Below are positions 55,553 to 64,000 of a DNA stretch of 64,000 nucleotides, in pieces (position 1 is the first letter of the stretch; every line of letters begins with the position of its first letter). The notes below the pieces were generated by a model that did not search any database, had not been told where the DNA came from, and worked only from the letters and a program-made list of their open reading frames with translations. The translations under genes and the position numbers were made by a program. The stretch is from Sphingobacterium puteale. Its GTDB lineage: Bacteria; Bacteroidota; Bacteroidia; Sphingobacteriales; Sphingobacteriaceae. Location: contig NZ_RBWS01000004.1 in the NCBI RefSeq assembly GCF_003627955.1, positions 248,001-312,000 on the forward strand, given 5' to 3'.

Positions 55553-56792
55553 AATATGGGTTGCAGCACTCGTGGCATTATGCTTATCGAGTTGTACAAC
55601 CAAAAAAAGCACAGTATTGCGTTCGCCCTCTTCTAGTCGGGGCGAACAGCAAACTGATGCCACTAAACCAAACAGTGAGAAAGATAAGCCTGCCATAAAG
55701 GTAGGTGATGTGCAAAATGTAAATGGCCATTCGGTTAAGAACAATAAAATTGCACTACTTTTGCCGTTTGAATTAAATAGTATTGCTAAAACGGTGACTA
55801 CAGAAGATGTCGAGCGTTCTGCTCTGGCACTGGATTTTTACCAAGGTTTTCAATTAGGACTGGATAAGATCGCTAAAGACGGAATGCTTTTTGATTTGCA
55901 GGTTATCGACTCGCGCGATAATGTTGCCTATAATGCGTCATTGGGAACGGCGGCGGCAGTAAAGGATGCCGCGCTTGTTGTCGGGCCTGTCTATCCAAGG
56001 GAAATTCGAAGTTTTGCGCAGACTTTTGCCAACAAAAATGTTCTTCAGGTTTCTCCATTGGCAGCAACGATGGCTTCAGAATTTAGCCTGCCCAACCTTG
56101 TGTCCATGACACCGTCGATACGGACGCATGCTGAAACCTTGGCAAAATACATTGCCGACCAGTATTATACTGGCGATCAGATTTTGATCTATGATGCCGG
56201 TGATGATGAGAGCAAACAGTTTTTGGTTAATTTTGCCAATGAAGTTACAAAGGCAAATGCGCAGGCAAAGATAAAAACAGTGATGAGCATCAATGAACTC
56301 AATAATAGTCTTGTACTCGCAGGTACGAATCATGTTGTGTCGGGAACTGCGAATAAGAATCTCGTCAAAGGATTGTTGGATGCTATGGATGAGCGTTTCT
56401 TGAACCCCAGTAATCAATTTAAATTGTATGGACATCCAAACTTTTCGAAGCTTTCTTTCGAAAATTTTGAAAATATGGACTTCTATGGCTTGACGATTAC
56501 GTCTTCGAGCCTGGCCGATGAATCGGATGGTGATACGAGAAAGTTTATAGCAAATTATAAATTGCTGTATAAAGTCGATCCTTCAGAGTTTTCCTATAAG
56601 GGCTATGATGCAGCTGTTTATTTTGGGCGTTTGCTCCATAAATATGGTATTGACTATGTAAGTCATATCACGCAGGAAAAATTTTCAGGGCTCAATAGCG
56701 ATTATAAATTTGAGTTTTATCCAAAATGGGGCTATGCCAATAGAGCTTTAGGGATAATGGTCTATCACAACAGGAAATTTGAAAGAAAATAA
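55509..56792 (+). CDS. Lipoprotein with periplasmic-binding-protein type 1 (LivK-like) fold
   Basis: A 427-residue lipoprotein. The signal ends in LCLSSC (lipobox). I take the ATG at 55509, which overlaps guaA by 44 bases in another frame; a TTG two codons earlier is also open, and no later start keeps the signal. The mature part shows [40 protein letters not shown] (split: FQGFQLGL-type helix, then [11 protein letters not shown]), [10 protein letters not shown] and VSPLAATM, the pattern of PBP1 proteins. No ABC permease lies nearby, so a cell-envelope regulator role like LpoA is possible. Confidence 0.82.
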   Translation: MISVQNHPLRLSGNKIWVAALVALCLSSCTTKKSTVLRSPSSSRGEQQTDATKPNSEKDKPAIKVGDVQNVNGHSVKNNKIALLLPFELNSIAKTVTTEDVERSALALDFYQGFQLGLDKIAKDGMLFDLQVIDSRDNVAYNASLGTAAAVKDAALVVGPVYPREIRSFAQTFANKNVLQVSPLAATMASEFSLPNLVSMTPSIRTHAETLAKYIADQYYTGDQILIYDAGDDESKQFLVNFANEVTKANAQAKIKTVMSINELNNSLVLAGTNHVVSGTANKNLVKGLLDAMDERFLNPSNQFKLYGHPNFSKLSFENFENMDFYGLTITSSSLADESDGDTRKFIANYKLLYKVDPSEFSYKGYDAAVYFGRLLHKYGIDYVSHITQEKFSGLNSDYKFEFYPKWGYANRALGIMVYHNRKFERK

Positions 56793-56799
56793 TCCTTGA

Positions 56800-57975
56800 A
56801 TGGCTGAATTTACTGAAAAACGTATTTACCAACAAATACGTAATTTTGAGCGTGCAATGGATGGCTTTGAGGGAGATCAGCCATTTTCACGATATTTGAC
56901 GGCTTTTTTTAAGGAAAATAAACAGATGGGATCCTCGGATCGAAAGTCTACTTCCCGTTTGTGCTATAACTATTTTCGTTTGGGAGCAGCGGCCCCACAG
57001 TTGTCACAGCAGCGACGACTGGTCCTTGCTGAGTTTTTATGTGAAAAAGACAGCCCATTGGTTAACTTACTTGAACCTGCATATCTTGAAAAGCTGGGTT
57101 TATCCATAGAGGAAAAGATTGCTTTTCTAGAATCTGAAGGACTACTAAAAAGTGAGGATCTATTTCCATTTACTGCATATTTTTCGCCCCAGATTGATAC
57201 CAAACTTTTTTTGGAGAGCCAACTGGTACAACCACATCTCTATATTCGAATAAAAAGAGGTAAAAATAAAATAGTACATGCGATTTTGGACGAAAACAGG
57301 ATTCCCTATCATGAATTGGGCGATCAGACTGTCGCTTTAGCGAATGGTACCTCATTGCAGCGATTTTCCACGTTGGAAGGACTTGTTGAAGTGCAGGATC
57401 TATCATCGCAGCGTACACTTGCATTTATGAAACCGGGGGAAAGGGAATTCTGGTGGGATGCTTGCGCAGCATCTGGTGGTAAATCTCTTTTGTTAATGGA
57501 TGCCTGTCCCTCGATAAACCTATTGGTATCGGATCTTCGTATGAGCATTCTTCGAAATCTGGATGAGCGATTTGACCTGGCTGGAATTAAGCATTACCGA
57601 AAGAAAATACTGGACCTGACAAAAGACCCATATCCCATATTGGGCAATGAAAAATTTGACGGGGTATTATTGGATGCCCCCTGTACGGGTTCCGGGACCT
57701 GGGGGCGCACACCAGAGATGATCCGGCAGTTCAAAACCGTCAAGATCGAGGAGTTTAGCACATTGCAAAAGAAAATTGCAAGTCACGTCGCCGGTTATGT
57801 GAAAGAGGGGAAGCCACTGATCTATATTACCTGCTCGATATTTAAAGCTGAGAATGAAGAGGTGGTGGATTACATCTTAAATAATTTGGGGTTTGAACTG
57901 GAGAGCATGCGTTGCCTGGATGGCTATAAGGAAAGAGCAGATAGTATGTTTGTCTCCCGGTTGATCAAAAAATAA
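56800..57975 (+). CDS. RsmB/NOP-family RNA cytosine-C5 methyltransferase
   Basis: A 391-residue SAM-dependent rRNA or tRNA m5C methyltransferase. The Rossmann part has WWDACAASGGKSLLLMDA (SAM motif I), FDGVLLDAPCTGSGTWGR with the release Cys, and ITCSIFKAENEEVVDYI with the nucleophile Cys. An N-terminal helical domain of about 150 residues resembles the NusB-like or RNA-binding part of RsmB. It follows the lipoprotein gene by 7 bases. Confidence 0.9.
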   Translation: MAEFTEKRIYQQIRNFERAMDGFEGDQPFSRYLTAFFKENKQMGSSDRKSTSRLCYNYFRLGAAAPQLSQQRRLVLAEFLCEKDSPLVNLLEPAYLEKLGLSIEEKIAFLESEGLLKSEDLFPFTAYFSPQIDTKLFLESQLVQPHLYIRIKRGKNKIVHAILDENRIPYHELGDQTVALANGTSLQRFSTLEGLVEVQDLSSQRTLAFMKPGEREFWWDACAASGGKSLLLMDACPSINLLVSDLRMSILRNLDERFDLAGIKHYRKKILDLTKDPYPILGNEKFDGVLLDAPCTGSGTWGRTPEMIRQFKTVKIEEFSTLQKKIASHVAGYVKEGKPLIYITCSIFKAENEEVVDYILNNLGFELESMRCLDGYKERADSMFVSRLIKK

Positions 57976-57997
57976 GCAGAATGGCCTTGAAATATCG

Positions 57998-58034
57998 AAG
58001 AGCTTATTCTTTTCCTAAGAATAGGCTCTTTATT
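57998..58034. terminator. Bidirectional hairpin terminator
   Basis: A 14-bp stem AAGAGCTTATTCTT/AAGAATAGGCTCTT with one T-G pair and a 5-base loop, T-rich on both sides. It lies between convergent genes. Confidence 0.8.
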
Positions 58035-58066
58035 TTATCTCGATCATTGCAATTCGGACAGATCCG

Positions 58067-58540
58067 TTAATCGCACTTGCTAGGAATGACCAGTACCGGA
58101 CAGGTAGCTTTGCGGATAACGGATTCAGATACAGATCCTGAAATAAAATGGTCGAACCCAGTTCGTCCATTTGAACCCATAATGATCAGATCTGCCGACC
58201 ATTCATGCGAAGCAGCAAGAATTTCTTCTTTGATGGATCCAATTCGATTGAAAAGATATACTTCTTCTGACTCCGTAAACTCGCGGCTTAATTTTTCAAG
58301 ATATTTTTGCGCATTTTCCTGTTCCATTTCGGATACCTCCGGCACAATGATCGGTTGCTGTCCCAATAGGGGATCAGCTCCAAAATTAGTCGGTGAGGTG
58401 GGCGGAATAACCGTGACAAGCGCAACTGAGGCATGAAATACCTGAGCCATTTCCTTCGCATAGAGAATGGCTTTCTCTGAACATGGAGCATCATCGACTG
58501 CAACGAGTATTCTTTTGAATTTTAAATTTGTATTCTCCAT
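58067..58540 (-). CDS. Universal stress protein, UspA family, ATP-binding type
   Basis: A 157-residue single-domain Usp protein. It begins FKRILVAVDDAPCSEKAILYA and ends with the ATP-binding signature IMGSNGRTGFDHFISGSVSE, of the form G-2x-G-9x-G-S/T. HASVALVTVIPP is the usual second strand. It is probably cytoplasmic and involved in stress survival. It is divergent from the NlpC/P60 gene with a 73-base gap. Confidence 0.93.
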   Translation of the reverse strand: MENTNLKFKRILVAVDDAPCSEKAILYAKEMAQVFHASVALVTVIPPTSPTNFGADPLLGQQPIIVPEVSEMEQENAQKYLEKLSREFTESEEVYLFNRIGSIKEEILAASHEWSADLIIMGSNGRTGFDHFISGSVSESVIRKATCPVLVIPSKCD

Positions 58541-58613
58541 ATCTACTATAATTAATTTATCTTCGTTTTATAATATATAATCACATATTCGACAATTTTG
58601 TTTTGTTTGGCCA

Positions 58614-59387
58614 ATGAAATATGGTATTTGTACATTAGCTCTTGTTCCGTTGCGTGCGGAACCGGCACATCGGAGTGAGATGGTTTCCCAGCTGTTGTTT
58701 GCTGAACTATTTGAAATTCTTGAAATACAGGCAGACTGGACATCGATCAGGCTATTAGAGACAGCTTACCCGGGCTGGATTCAGAATGGTCAATTTAGGG
58801 AACTTGATCCTGTGGAAATGGAGAAGTATCTCGCGGCAGGTCTAAGCCTGGTCGGCAGAGAAGGAGGTCTGCTTCGGAATGATACAGAGTGCCTATACCT
58901 CTGTCATGGAACAAAGCTTTATTTGGGTGAGGCAGGCCGGTTTCGGGTAGCGAAGCTGGATATGACTTACCAAGGCAGTATCAACTCCTTTTCCAGGGAT
59001 GATTTTGAAACTAAAGTTGCCGAACTGGCCATGAGCTATAAGGATGCACCTTATTTATGGGGTGGACGTTCTCAGTGGGGAATAGACTGTTCTGGTTTTT
59101 CGCAGTTGATCTACAGCTGTTTTGGCATAGCTTTGCCCAGGGATGCGTATCAGCAAGCAGAACTCGGGGAGACCGTTGATTTTATTTCGGAAATTAAAGT
59201 CGGGGATTTAGCTTATTTTGACAACGCAGACGGACGGATTACCCATGTAGGCATTATGCTGGATCGGGATACCATTATTCATGCCTCCGCGAAAGTACGT
59301 ATTGACCGGATGGACAATGAAGGTATTTTTAATCAGGAACTAAATCGCTATTCCCATAAATTGCGAATTATTAAACGTTATACCTAA
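58614..59387 (+). CDS. NlpC/P60 peptidase with N-terminal SH3-like region, no signal peptide
   Basis: A 257-residue cysteine peptidase. Residues about 1-60 form an SH3b-like domain (VPLRAEPAHRSEMVSQLLFAE), a second such part is likely at about 70-120, and the NlpC/P60 domain spans about 130-257. The triad is Cys159 in GIDCSGFSQ, His211 in THVGIM and His223 in IIHAS. Family members cut gamma-D-Glu-containing muropeptides. There is no signal, so it likely acts on recycled peptides in the cytoplasm, like YkfC. The start is ATG; no other in-frame start is plausible. Confidence 0.9.
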   Translation: MKYGICTLALVPLRAEPAHRSEMVSQLLFAELFEILEIQADWTSIRLLETAYPGWIQNGQFRELDPVEMEKYLAAGLSLVGREGGLLRNDTECLYLCHGTKLYLGEAGRFRVAKLDMTYQGSINSFSRDDFETKVAELAMSYKDAPYLWGGRSQWGIDCSGFSQLIYSCFGIALPRDAYQQAELGETVDFISEIKVGDLAYFDNADGRITHVGIMLDRDTIIHASAKVRIDRMDNEGIFNQELNRYSHKLRIIKRYT

Positions 59388-59392
59388 TGATG

Positions 59393-59430
59393 AAAAAAGG
59401 CTATAAGTATCCGTACCTATAGCCTCTTTC
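59393..59430. terminator. Hairpin terminator between convergent genes
   Basis: An 8-bp stem AGGCTATA/TATAGCCT plus inner GTA/TAC pairs, with A-run before and T-rich flank after. Confidence 0.7.
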
Positions 59431-59448
59431 TTTCTTATCAACTACCGA

Positions 59449-60036
59449 TTAGAAGTGGAATTGTACACCTAAAGTTGGTGCTAAAGAGTTCGCATCTAAC
59501 CCAAATGTGTTGGTTGATCTATCATCAGTTTTATTGTTGTTATAGTTGTAGTATAAACCTCTAACCTTTAATTCGATACCAATTTTGCTCGTTGGGAAAT
59601 ACGCCAAACCCGGAGCCAATTCGACGCCATAGTTTTCGAATTTTGTTTCTGTTTTTGCGTTATTTGTTTCCGCTGTAGTTTTTCCCCAAGACATTGGTAC
59701 GGATAATTGTGCAAAGAATCTTAATGGACCATTAGCAGAGTATTTTCTTACGAATGGAGCTACTTGAAAAGCATCAACTTTAGTACTATTGTTTTTATCA
59801 GTTTCGTTTTTTCTCCAATTGTAACCAACACCAGTACCTACCGCCCAGTTGTCGCTGACAAAATAGCCAACAGTTGGGTTGATCGAAAACGAATTATTTT
59901 TATGATCTGTATCTTTAACTTTTGAAGTTTCGAAGCCAACTTGACCGCCAACCATAATTTTTCCTTTTTCAGTTTGTGCGTTTGCTGCAATTGTTAAACC
60001 TGCAATGGCAGTTAATGTAAGTAAAACTTTTTTCAT
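59449..60036 (-). CDS. Outer-membrane beta-barrel protein (porin-like)
   Basis: A 195-residue protein with signal MKKVLLTLTAIAGLTIAANAQ and about eight amphipathic strands (KIMVGGQVGFETSKV, FSINPTVGYFVSDNWAVGTG, LRFFAQLSVPMSWGK, YGVELAPGLAYFPTSKIGIELKVRG in parts), ending in ...TLGVQFHF with a terminal Phe, the usual barrel end. Ligand unknown. A -7 box lies 75 bases upstream on the minus strand. Confidence 0.88.
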   Translation of the reverse strand: MKKVLLTLTAIAGLTIAANAQTEKGKIMVGGQVGFETSKVKDTDHKNNSFSINPTVGYFVSDNWAVGTGVGYNWRKNETDKNNSTKVDAFQVAPFVRKYSANGPLRFFAQLSVPMSWGKTTAETNNAKTETKFENYGVELAPGLAYFPTSKIGIELKVRGLYYNYNNNKTDDRSTNTFGLDANSLAPTLGVQFHF

Positions 60037-60111
60037 GTCTTTTTATTTTAATAGTTTGTTCTAGAGCCAGTAATTACTTTCTGACTTTTTAAATTCATTA
60101 GTCAAATATCG

Positions 60112-60119
60112 CAAAGTTA
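60112..60119 (-). promoter_or_regulatory. -7 box of the outer-membrane protein gene
   Basis: TAACTTTG on the minus strand matches TAnnTTTG. No clear TTTG at the -33 distance. The rest of 60037-60279 is AT-rich with no gene; GTCAATTTGAC at about 60264 is a short inverted repeat. Confidence 0.4.
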
Positions 60120-60279
60120 TTTTATTTTATTGTCACTATATTGTCTAGATATTTTATTAAAATCGTAAGTTATAGTGGTTCAATTGATTAAATTTTATGT
60201 TTTTTTTATAAATTTCTTATTGTTTTAACAATGTTTGAAAAGTGTTGACTTTTTGTAATTATTTGTCAATTTGACGTAA

Positions 60280-60317
60280 GAAAACAAAAAAAGTCCTATA
60301 TCAATTGATATAGGACT
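60280..60317 (-). terminator. Rho-independent terminator of grpE-dnaJ
   Basis: A perfect 26-base palindrome at 60292-60317 (arms AGTCCTATATCAA and complement), followed on the minus strand by seven T. It lies 27 bases after the dnaJ stop. Confidence 0.9.
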
Positions 60318-60344
60318 CTCCATGTCGTTGTTTAATCCGACTTT

Positions 60345-61499
60345 TTATTCGAAATATTCTTTTATGCGTTCAAAGAATGACTTCTCACTTTTACCAGGTT
60401 GCGGTTTGAAGTTCGGCGATTCTTTGAGTTTATTTAATAGTTCTTTTTCTTCGCTGGATACAGCTTTTGGTGTCCAGATATTCACATAAACAAGTTGATC
60501 CCCTTTGTGGTAGGAATTAACTTCGGGAATACCTTTTCCTTTTAGACGTAATATTTTCCCCCCCTGCGTTCCGGGTTCAATTTTTATTTTGGCTTTTCCG
60601 TCAATTGTAGGCACTTCTACACTAGTACCTAATGTAGCGTCCACAAAATTAATGTATAGATCATAAATGACATTTAGGCCATCACGTTTTAAGCTTTCGT
60701 GAGGTACTTCTTCGATTAATATGATCAGGTCTCCCGGAATACCACCGCGCGGAGCTGCGTTACCCTTACCGCTCATTGAGAGCTGCATTCCTTCGCTCAC
60801 TCCTGCAGGAATATTGATCGCAATTGTTTCTTCACCGCGTTCTAATCCTTCACCTCGACAAGTTGTACATTTTGCGGTAATTTCAACACCTTCGCCATTA
60901 CAGGTAGGGCAGGTGCTGGTGGTTTGCATTTGTCCCAAAATGGTGTTGGTCACTCTGCGTACTGATCCTGAGCCACCACAGGTTTTACAGGTATGGAAAG
61001 ACGATTTATCTTTTGCTCCTGTGCCATCACAGCTATGACAGGAAACTTGTTTGTTTACTTTAACTTTTTTCTCAACACCTTTAGCGATTTCTTCAAGAGT
61101 CAATTTAACTTTAATACGTAAATTGCTTCCACGCGCTACGCGACGTCCTCCACGTTGACCTCCCCCGCCACCTCCAAAGAAGCTTTCGAACGGATGTCCG
61201 CCGCCAAAAATATCACCGAACTGACTGAATATATCGTCCATATTCATGCCACCGCCACCGTAACCACCGCTTGCTGAATTACCGGCGTGACCAAATTGGT
61301 CGTAGCGTTGACGTTTTTGTGGATTGCTCAAGATATCGTATGCCTCAGCAGCTTCCTTAAATTTTTCCTCAGCTTCATGGTCACCGGGATTTTTATCCGG
61401 GTGATATTTTATCGCTAATTTGCGATAGGCTGATTTAATCTCCTTCTCGTCCGCTGAACGCGCGACACCAAGTATATCGTAATAATCTCTTTTTGACAT
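60345..61499 (-). CDS. dnaJ: Chaperone protein DnaJ
   Basis: Type I Hsp40 co-chaperone of DnaK, 384 residues. The J domain has the HPD motif in [11 protein letters not shown] Gly-rich region follows (about 70-125). The four zinc-binding CxxCxGxG repeats are [24 protein letters not shown] and CTTCRGEG. The C-terminal substrate-binding domains end with [10 protein letters not shown] run of seven C lies at 60558-60564. It follows grpE by 10 bases. Confidence 0.98.
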   Translation of the reverse strand: MSKRDYYDILGVARSADEKEIKSAYRKLAIKYHPDKNPGDHEAEEKFKEAAEAYDILSNPQKRQRYDQFGHAGNSASGGYGGGGMNMDDIFSQFGDIFGGGHPFESFFGGGGGGQRGGRRVARGSNLRIKVKLTLEEIAKGVEKKVKVNKQVSCHSCDGTGAKDKSSFHTCKTCGGSGSVRRVTNTILGQMQTTSTCPTCNGEGVEITAKCTTCRGEGLERGEETIAINIPAGVSEGMQLSMSGKGNAAPRGGIPGDLIILIEEVPHESLKRDGLNVIYDLYINFVDATLGTSVEVPTIDGKAKIKIEPGTQGGKILRLKGKGIPEVNSYHKGDQLVYVNIWTPKAVSSEEKELLNKLKESPNFKPQPGKSEKSFFERIKEYFE

Positions 61500-61509
61500 C
61501 GTCTTACTA

Positions 61510-62058
61510 TTATTGACCTATAACTACTTTCGCGTGACGGATCACTTTGTCACCTAGGTAGTACCCTTTTTCGATAACGTCCACTACTTTATTTTTTAAA
61601 TCTGCCGTTGGTGCTGGAATAGATGTAATGGCTTCCTGCAATTCAGGGTCAAATGTCTGACCGATCGTTTCCATTTCTTTTAACCCCAATTGAGACAATG
61701 TCTGTCTTAGTTTGTTGTTAACTATATCCATTCCCGTTTTGACAGATACCACATCTGTTGCAGTTTCCATGGCATTTAAGGCACGGTCAAAATCATCCAA
61801 GGTAGGTAATAACTTTCCGATCACATCTTTTCCCGCTGATTGAATCAATTCAACACGTTCTTTGCTCGTACGTTTTCTGTAATTGTCAAATTCAGCAGAT
61901 AGACGAATGTATTTATCCTTTGCCTCTGCCAATTCAGCTGCCAGCTTCTCTTCAGGAGACAATTCTACCTGATTTTCCGAAGGCTGCTCCTGTTGATCAG
62001 AAGAATTAGTTTCTACTTGATCTTGACTCTCATCATAATAATTATCTTGCTCATTCAT
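61510..62058 (-). CDS. grpE: Nucleotide exchange factor GrpE
   Basis: A 182-residue nucleotide-exchange factor for DnaK. The acidic, Gln-rich N-terminus (residues 1-35) is followed by the long coiled coil ([27 protein letters not shown] in parts: [13 protein letters not shown]) and the beta domain [28 protein letters not shown]. It is first in the grpE-dnaJ operon; dnaK is not adjacent. Two inverted motifs lie upstream. Confidence 0.97.
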   Translation of the reverse strand: MNEQDNYYDESQDQVETNSSDQQEQPSENQVELSPEEKLAAELAEAKDKYIRLSAEFDNYRKRTSKERVELIQSAGKDVIGKLLPTLDDFDRALNAMETATDVVSVKTGMDIVNNKLRQTLSQLGLKEMETIGQTFDPELQEAITSIPAPTADLKNKVVDVIEKGYYLGDKVIRHAKVVIGQ

Positions 62059-62130
62059 ATCTTCAATGCTAAAATAGATTCAAAAATTTACTATACCTTC
62101 TTTTGTCAAAGTTTTTGCCAAATAATAAAA

Positions 62131-62180
62131 TTCCGACAGCTTGTCAGATTTTACCAAAAAAGCCTAACAATTTGTCGGAA
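62131..62180. promoter_or_regulatory. Paired inverted motifs upstream of grpE
   Basis: CCGACAGCTTGTCAG (62133-62147) is itself an inverted repeat. A related copy, CTAACAATTTGTCGG (62164-62178), matches its reverse complement at 12 of 15 positions. Together they give arms TTCCGACA...TGTCGGAA with 34 bases between. They lie 72-122 bases before grpE, between grpE and the stop-distal end of ftsE's 3' side. A stress-response control site is a plausible role. Confidence 0.5.
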
Positions 62181-62216
62181 TTTGTAAAAATGTCTTTTTA
62201 ACTGTCAGTTTTTCGT

Positions 62217-62897
62217 TTAGATGCTGACATCATCCTGTAGAATACCGTCCCCAGTTTTGATAATCCGGGATGGCATATTGCGAATAATGGTATAATCGTG
62301 AGTAGCCATTAAAATTGCTGTTCCAGAATTGGCAATGTCGCGCAATAATAGGACAATTTCTTCCGACGTCGCCGGATCCAGATTACCCGTAGGCTCATCC
62401 GCCAAAATGATCTCCGGATTATTCAATAGTGCGCGAGCAATAACAATCCGCTGTTGTTCACCACCTGAAAGCTCATGGGGCATTTTTTTTAATTTGGAAC
62501 GGAGCCCTACTTTTTCCAAGACGTCCAAAATACGTGCATCGATCATTTTTTTATCTTTCCAGCCCGTCGCCTTTAAGGCAAACTCCAAGTTCTTCTCGAT
62601 CGTCCGGTCTGAGAGTAAATGAAAATCCTGAAAGACAATTCCCAATTTCCTACGTAAATAGGGGACATCATTTTCATGAAGTTTCTTTAAATCAAAGCCA
62701 GCAATCATTCCTTCGCCATTGCCGATATATAAATCGCCATAGATGATTTTTAATAAACTACTTTTCCCACTGCCAGACTGTCCGATAAGATAGAGAAACT
62801 CTCCCTTGCCGATACTTAAATTGACATTGGATAATACCAGATGTTTCTGTTGAAAGATATCAACGTTCTTTAATGTAATTACTTTATTTTCAATCAT
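62217..62897 (-). CDS. ftsE: Cell-division ATP-binding protein FtsE-like
   Basis: A 226-residue ABC ATPase. Walker A is GQSGSGKSS, the signature is LSGGEQQR, Walker B is ILADEPTGNLD, and the switch His is in ATHDY. The sequence GIVFQDFHLLSDRTIEKNLEFAL is typical of FtsE, here in parts: GIVFQDFHLL. FtsE works with the membrane protein FtsX to control peptidoglycan hydrolysis at the septum; no ftsX gene is adjacent. The preceding small gene ends 5 bases upstream. Confidence 0.88.
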   Translation of the reverse strand: MIENKVITLKNVDIFQQKHLVLSNVNLSIGKGEFLYLIGQSGSGKSSLLKIIYGDLYIGNGEGMIAGFDLKKLHENDVPYLRRKLGIVFQDFHLLSDRTIEKNLEFALKATGWKDKKMIDARILDVLEKVGLRSKLKKMPHELSGGEQQRIVIARALLNNPEIILADEPTGNLDPATSEEIVLLLRDIANSGTAILMATHDYTIIRNMPSRIIKTGDGILQDDVSI

Positions 62898-62902
62898 GGG
62901 CG

Positions 62903-63106
62903 TTAAAACTCTAATTTTTTAATTTGGCCAAAGGGCATTTCTTTGACCAATTGCATGATATATTCTGCCTTTTCTCCTAATCCGATCTTTTCAAGCGATT
63001 TGTCAGGCCGATCTACTCTAAAATATGCCAACAAGGTGAAAGCATCATCTCGCAGCTGCACATAGTCGGGGATTTTGGCGACACCTCTTACTTTAATGAT
63101 ATACAT
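62903..63106 (-). CDS. Conserved small protein of unknown function next to ftsE
   Basis: A 67-residue soluble protein (VRGVAKIPDYVQLRDDAF, LAYFRVDRPDKSLEKIGL). I do not know its function. Similar small proteins beside ftsE in Bacteroidota have sometimes been labelled as aldolase-like without good reason. A perfect -7 box TAACTTTG lies 5 bases before the ATG. Confidence 0.75.
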   Translation of the reverse strand: MYIIKVRGVAKIPDYVQLRDDAFTLLAYFRVDRPDKSLEKIGLGEKAEYIMQLVKEMPFGQIKKLEF

Positions 63107-63111
63107 GATTT

Positions 63112-63119
63112 CAAAGTTA
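63112..63119 (-). promoter_or_regulatory. -7 box giving a nearly leaderless mRNA for the small gene and ftsE
   Basis: TAACTTTG on the minus strand, 5 bases before the start codon at 63106. The -33 box is not canonical. Confidence 0.45.
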
Positions 63120-63161
63120 GTATTTTTAATGCAATTTCCGTACTACGAAATTAACCGAAGC

Positions 63162-64000
63162 TTACTGGTTTGCAAATAAGAAGTCTAAGGTATTAATCCC
63201 ATCTGCATAATCATCCAAAGCAGGAGACTGACTTTCACCAAAATGAAAAACTGGTGACTGAATATTCAATTGCACTTCGGATACCACACATTGGATGTTT
63301 TCAGCCTGTTGATTTAACTCGTTTTCGACGTCTCCAAGACTGTTGTATTCTTCATAATAAACGACAGATAGCGGAGATGCTGTACGCTCATCCTGTTTGA
63401 GCAATAGAAACCCATTATCAAAATGCTTGTCGCCATTGATCAGATAGATGGATTTATTATAGTCGTAATTGTTATTGTATTTATAGTGTTCGGAGACATC
63501 TTTAAAATTTGCTATTCCTTCAAAAAAATGGGAAACATTATAGCCTTTCGGGACAAAAATTTTGGATACGGAACGACAGCCGAGTCCGAAATAATCGAAG
63601 ATGTCGTGTCCCAGAGCTTGTAGTTGTGCAGCGGATTCCGTACCGGTAATAACGCCAACACTATTTCTGTTACGTCGGATAATATGCGGCTTAACTCCAA
63701 AATAATAATCAAAGTAACGGGCCGTATTGTTTGATCCGGTCGCAATGACGAGATCAAAGTCTTTAAGTTTATCTACGATTTCAAAAGCGGTTTCAAAAGC
63801 GGGTTCGATTTGTTTTAAACGATTGAGTACAAAGGTTGTTAAACCGGCGTCATCGGAGGATACTTTAATTTTTGCCTTAAATCCGCTGATTAATACACAA
63901 AGGATGTCATGAAAACCAACCAGCGGAATATTTCCGGCGAGAATCAAGCCTACTGTTTTAGCTGATTCGTTATCCGGATAGTCTTGTAACCAGTAACTGA
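63162..64000 (-). CDS. LuxC-like acyl-CoA reductase, 5' end cut by the window
   Basis: The minus-strand frame is open to the right edge without a stop, so the N-terminus is missing; about 279 codons are visible. Features of the LuxC/acyl-CoA reductase family are LILAGNIPLVGFHDILCVL, LVIATGSNNTARYFDYYFG and RRNRNSVGVITGTES, with the catalytic-Cys region as DYFGLGCRSVSKIFVP. The family reduces fatty acyl groups to aldehydes. In Bacteroidota it commonly lies near housekeeping genes; a luminescence role is not implied. An internal TTG at 63947 is not the true start. Confidence 0.85.
   Translation of the reverse strand, partial: SYWLQDYPDNESAKTVGLILAGNIPLVGFHDILCVLISGFKAKIKVSSDDAGLTTFVLNRLKQIEPAFETAFEIVDKLKDFDLVIATGSNNTARYFDYYFGVKPHIIRRNRNSVGVITGTESAAQLQALGHDIFDYFGLGCRSVSKIFVPKGYNVSHFFEGIANFKDVSEHYKYNNNYDYNKSIYLINGDKHFDNGFLLLKQDERTASPLSVVYYEEYNSLGDVENELNQQAENIQCVVSEVQLNIQSPVFHFGESQSPALDDYADGINTLDFLFANQ

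Noticed and set aside
63162-64000. Luciferase (lux) operon
   Set aside because: LuxC-like reductases are widespread outside luminescent bacteria, and no luxA, luxB, luxD or luxE gene is visible.

Overview
The window reads as a chromosomal segment of a Bacteroidota bacterium of the Sphingobacteriaceae, most likely Sphingobacterium or a close relative. The pointers are promoters of the Bacteroidota type (TTTG, 19 to 21 bases, TAnnTTTG), few Shine-Dalgarno sites, AT-rich intergenic DNA, and family markers such as DUF4954 behind glmS, DUF3467, a THX-type ribosomal protein, two TolC/AcrA/AcrB-type operons and many exported lipoproteins. The genus is an inference from gene content. I see no insertion sequence, prophage, CRISPR array or rRNA.

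Layout. 1-3.4 kb: thiamine operon thiS-thiC-tenI/thiE-thiE on the minus strand behind a TPP riboswitch. 3.6-6.3 kb: exported GH78-type alpha-L-rhamnosidase, then a degenerate 11-bp-phased intergenic array. 6.5-6.8 kb: tRNA-Leu, tRNA-Gly and tRNA-Phe. 7.0-9.9 kb: glycolytic operon pfkA, BadF/NagK-like kinase, gapA, divergent from a Nudix-type regulator. 10.8-17.2 kb: tetR-tolC-acrA-acrB-type efflux operon. 17.3-21.4 kb: glmS and DUF4954. 21.5-25.3 kb: an HMA-AraC fusion regulator, an L,D-transpeptidase, an orphan trpB, a second 11-bp-phased array and lgt. 25.5-33.2 kb: M42 peptidase, DUF3467, GNAT-nitrilase fusion, M13 peptidase, rplU-rpmA and two unknown lipoproteins.

33.4-42.9 kb is the most unusual part. 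Eight same-strand genes encode a SUMF1-fold protein, two Tat-type Gfo/Idh/MocA oxidoreductases, ApbE, a hydroxypyruvate-isomerase-like TIM barrel, an MFS permease, a GMC flavoprotein and a gluconate-2-dehydrogenase-subunit-3-like Tat lipoprotein. I infer an exported pathway that oxidises glycosides or sugar derivatives, perhaps to 3-keto forms, and then processes and imports the products. A 19-bp near-palindrome upstream of this operon matches 17 of 19 bases with one upstream of pfkA, next to the Nudix regulator, at nearly the same distance from the start codon. This suggests that the two operons share a regulator.

43-64 kb is mostly housekeeping: acyl-ACP thioesterase, a second RND efflux operon, THX, panB, a pseudouridine synthase, a thioredoxin-like protein, pyrF, guaA, a PBP1-type lipoprotein, an RsmB-like methyltransferase, UspA, an NlpC/P60 peptidase, an outer-membrane barrel, grpE-dnaJ with inverted motifs upstream, ftsE, a small unknown protein and a 5'-truncated LuxC-like acyl-CoA reductase. 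Both window ends cut genes: thiE on the left and the reductase on the right.
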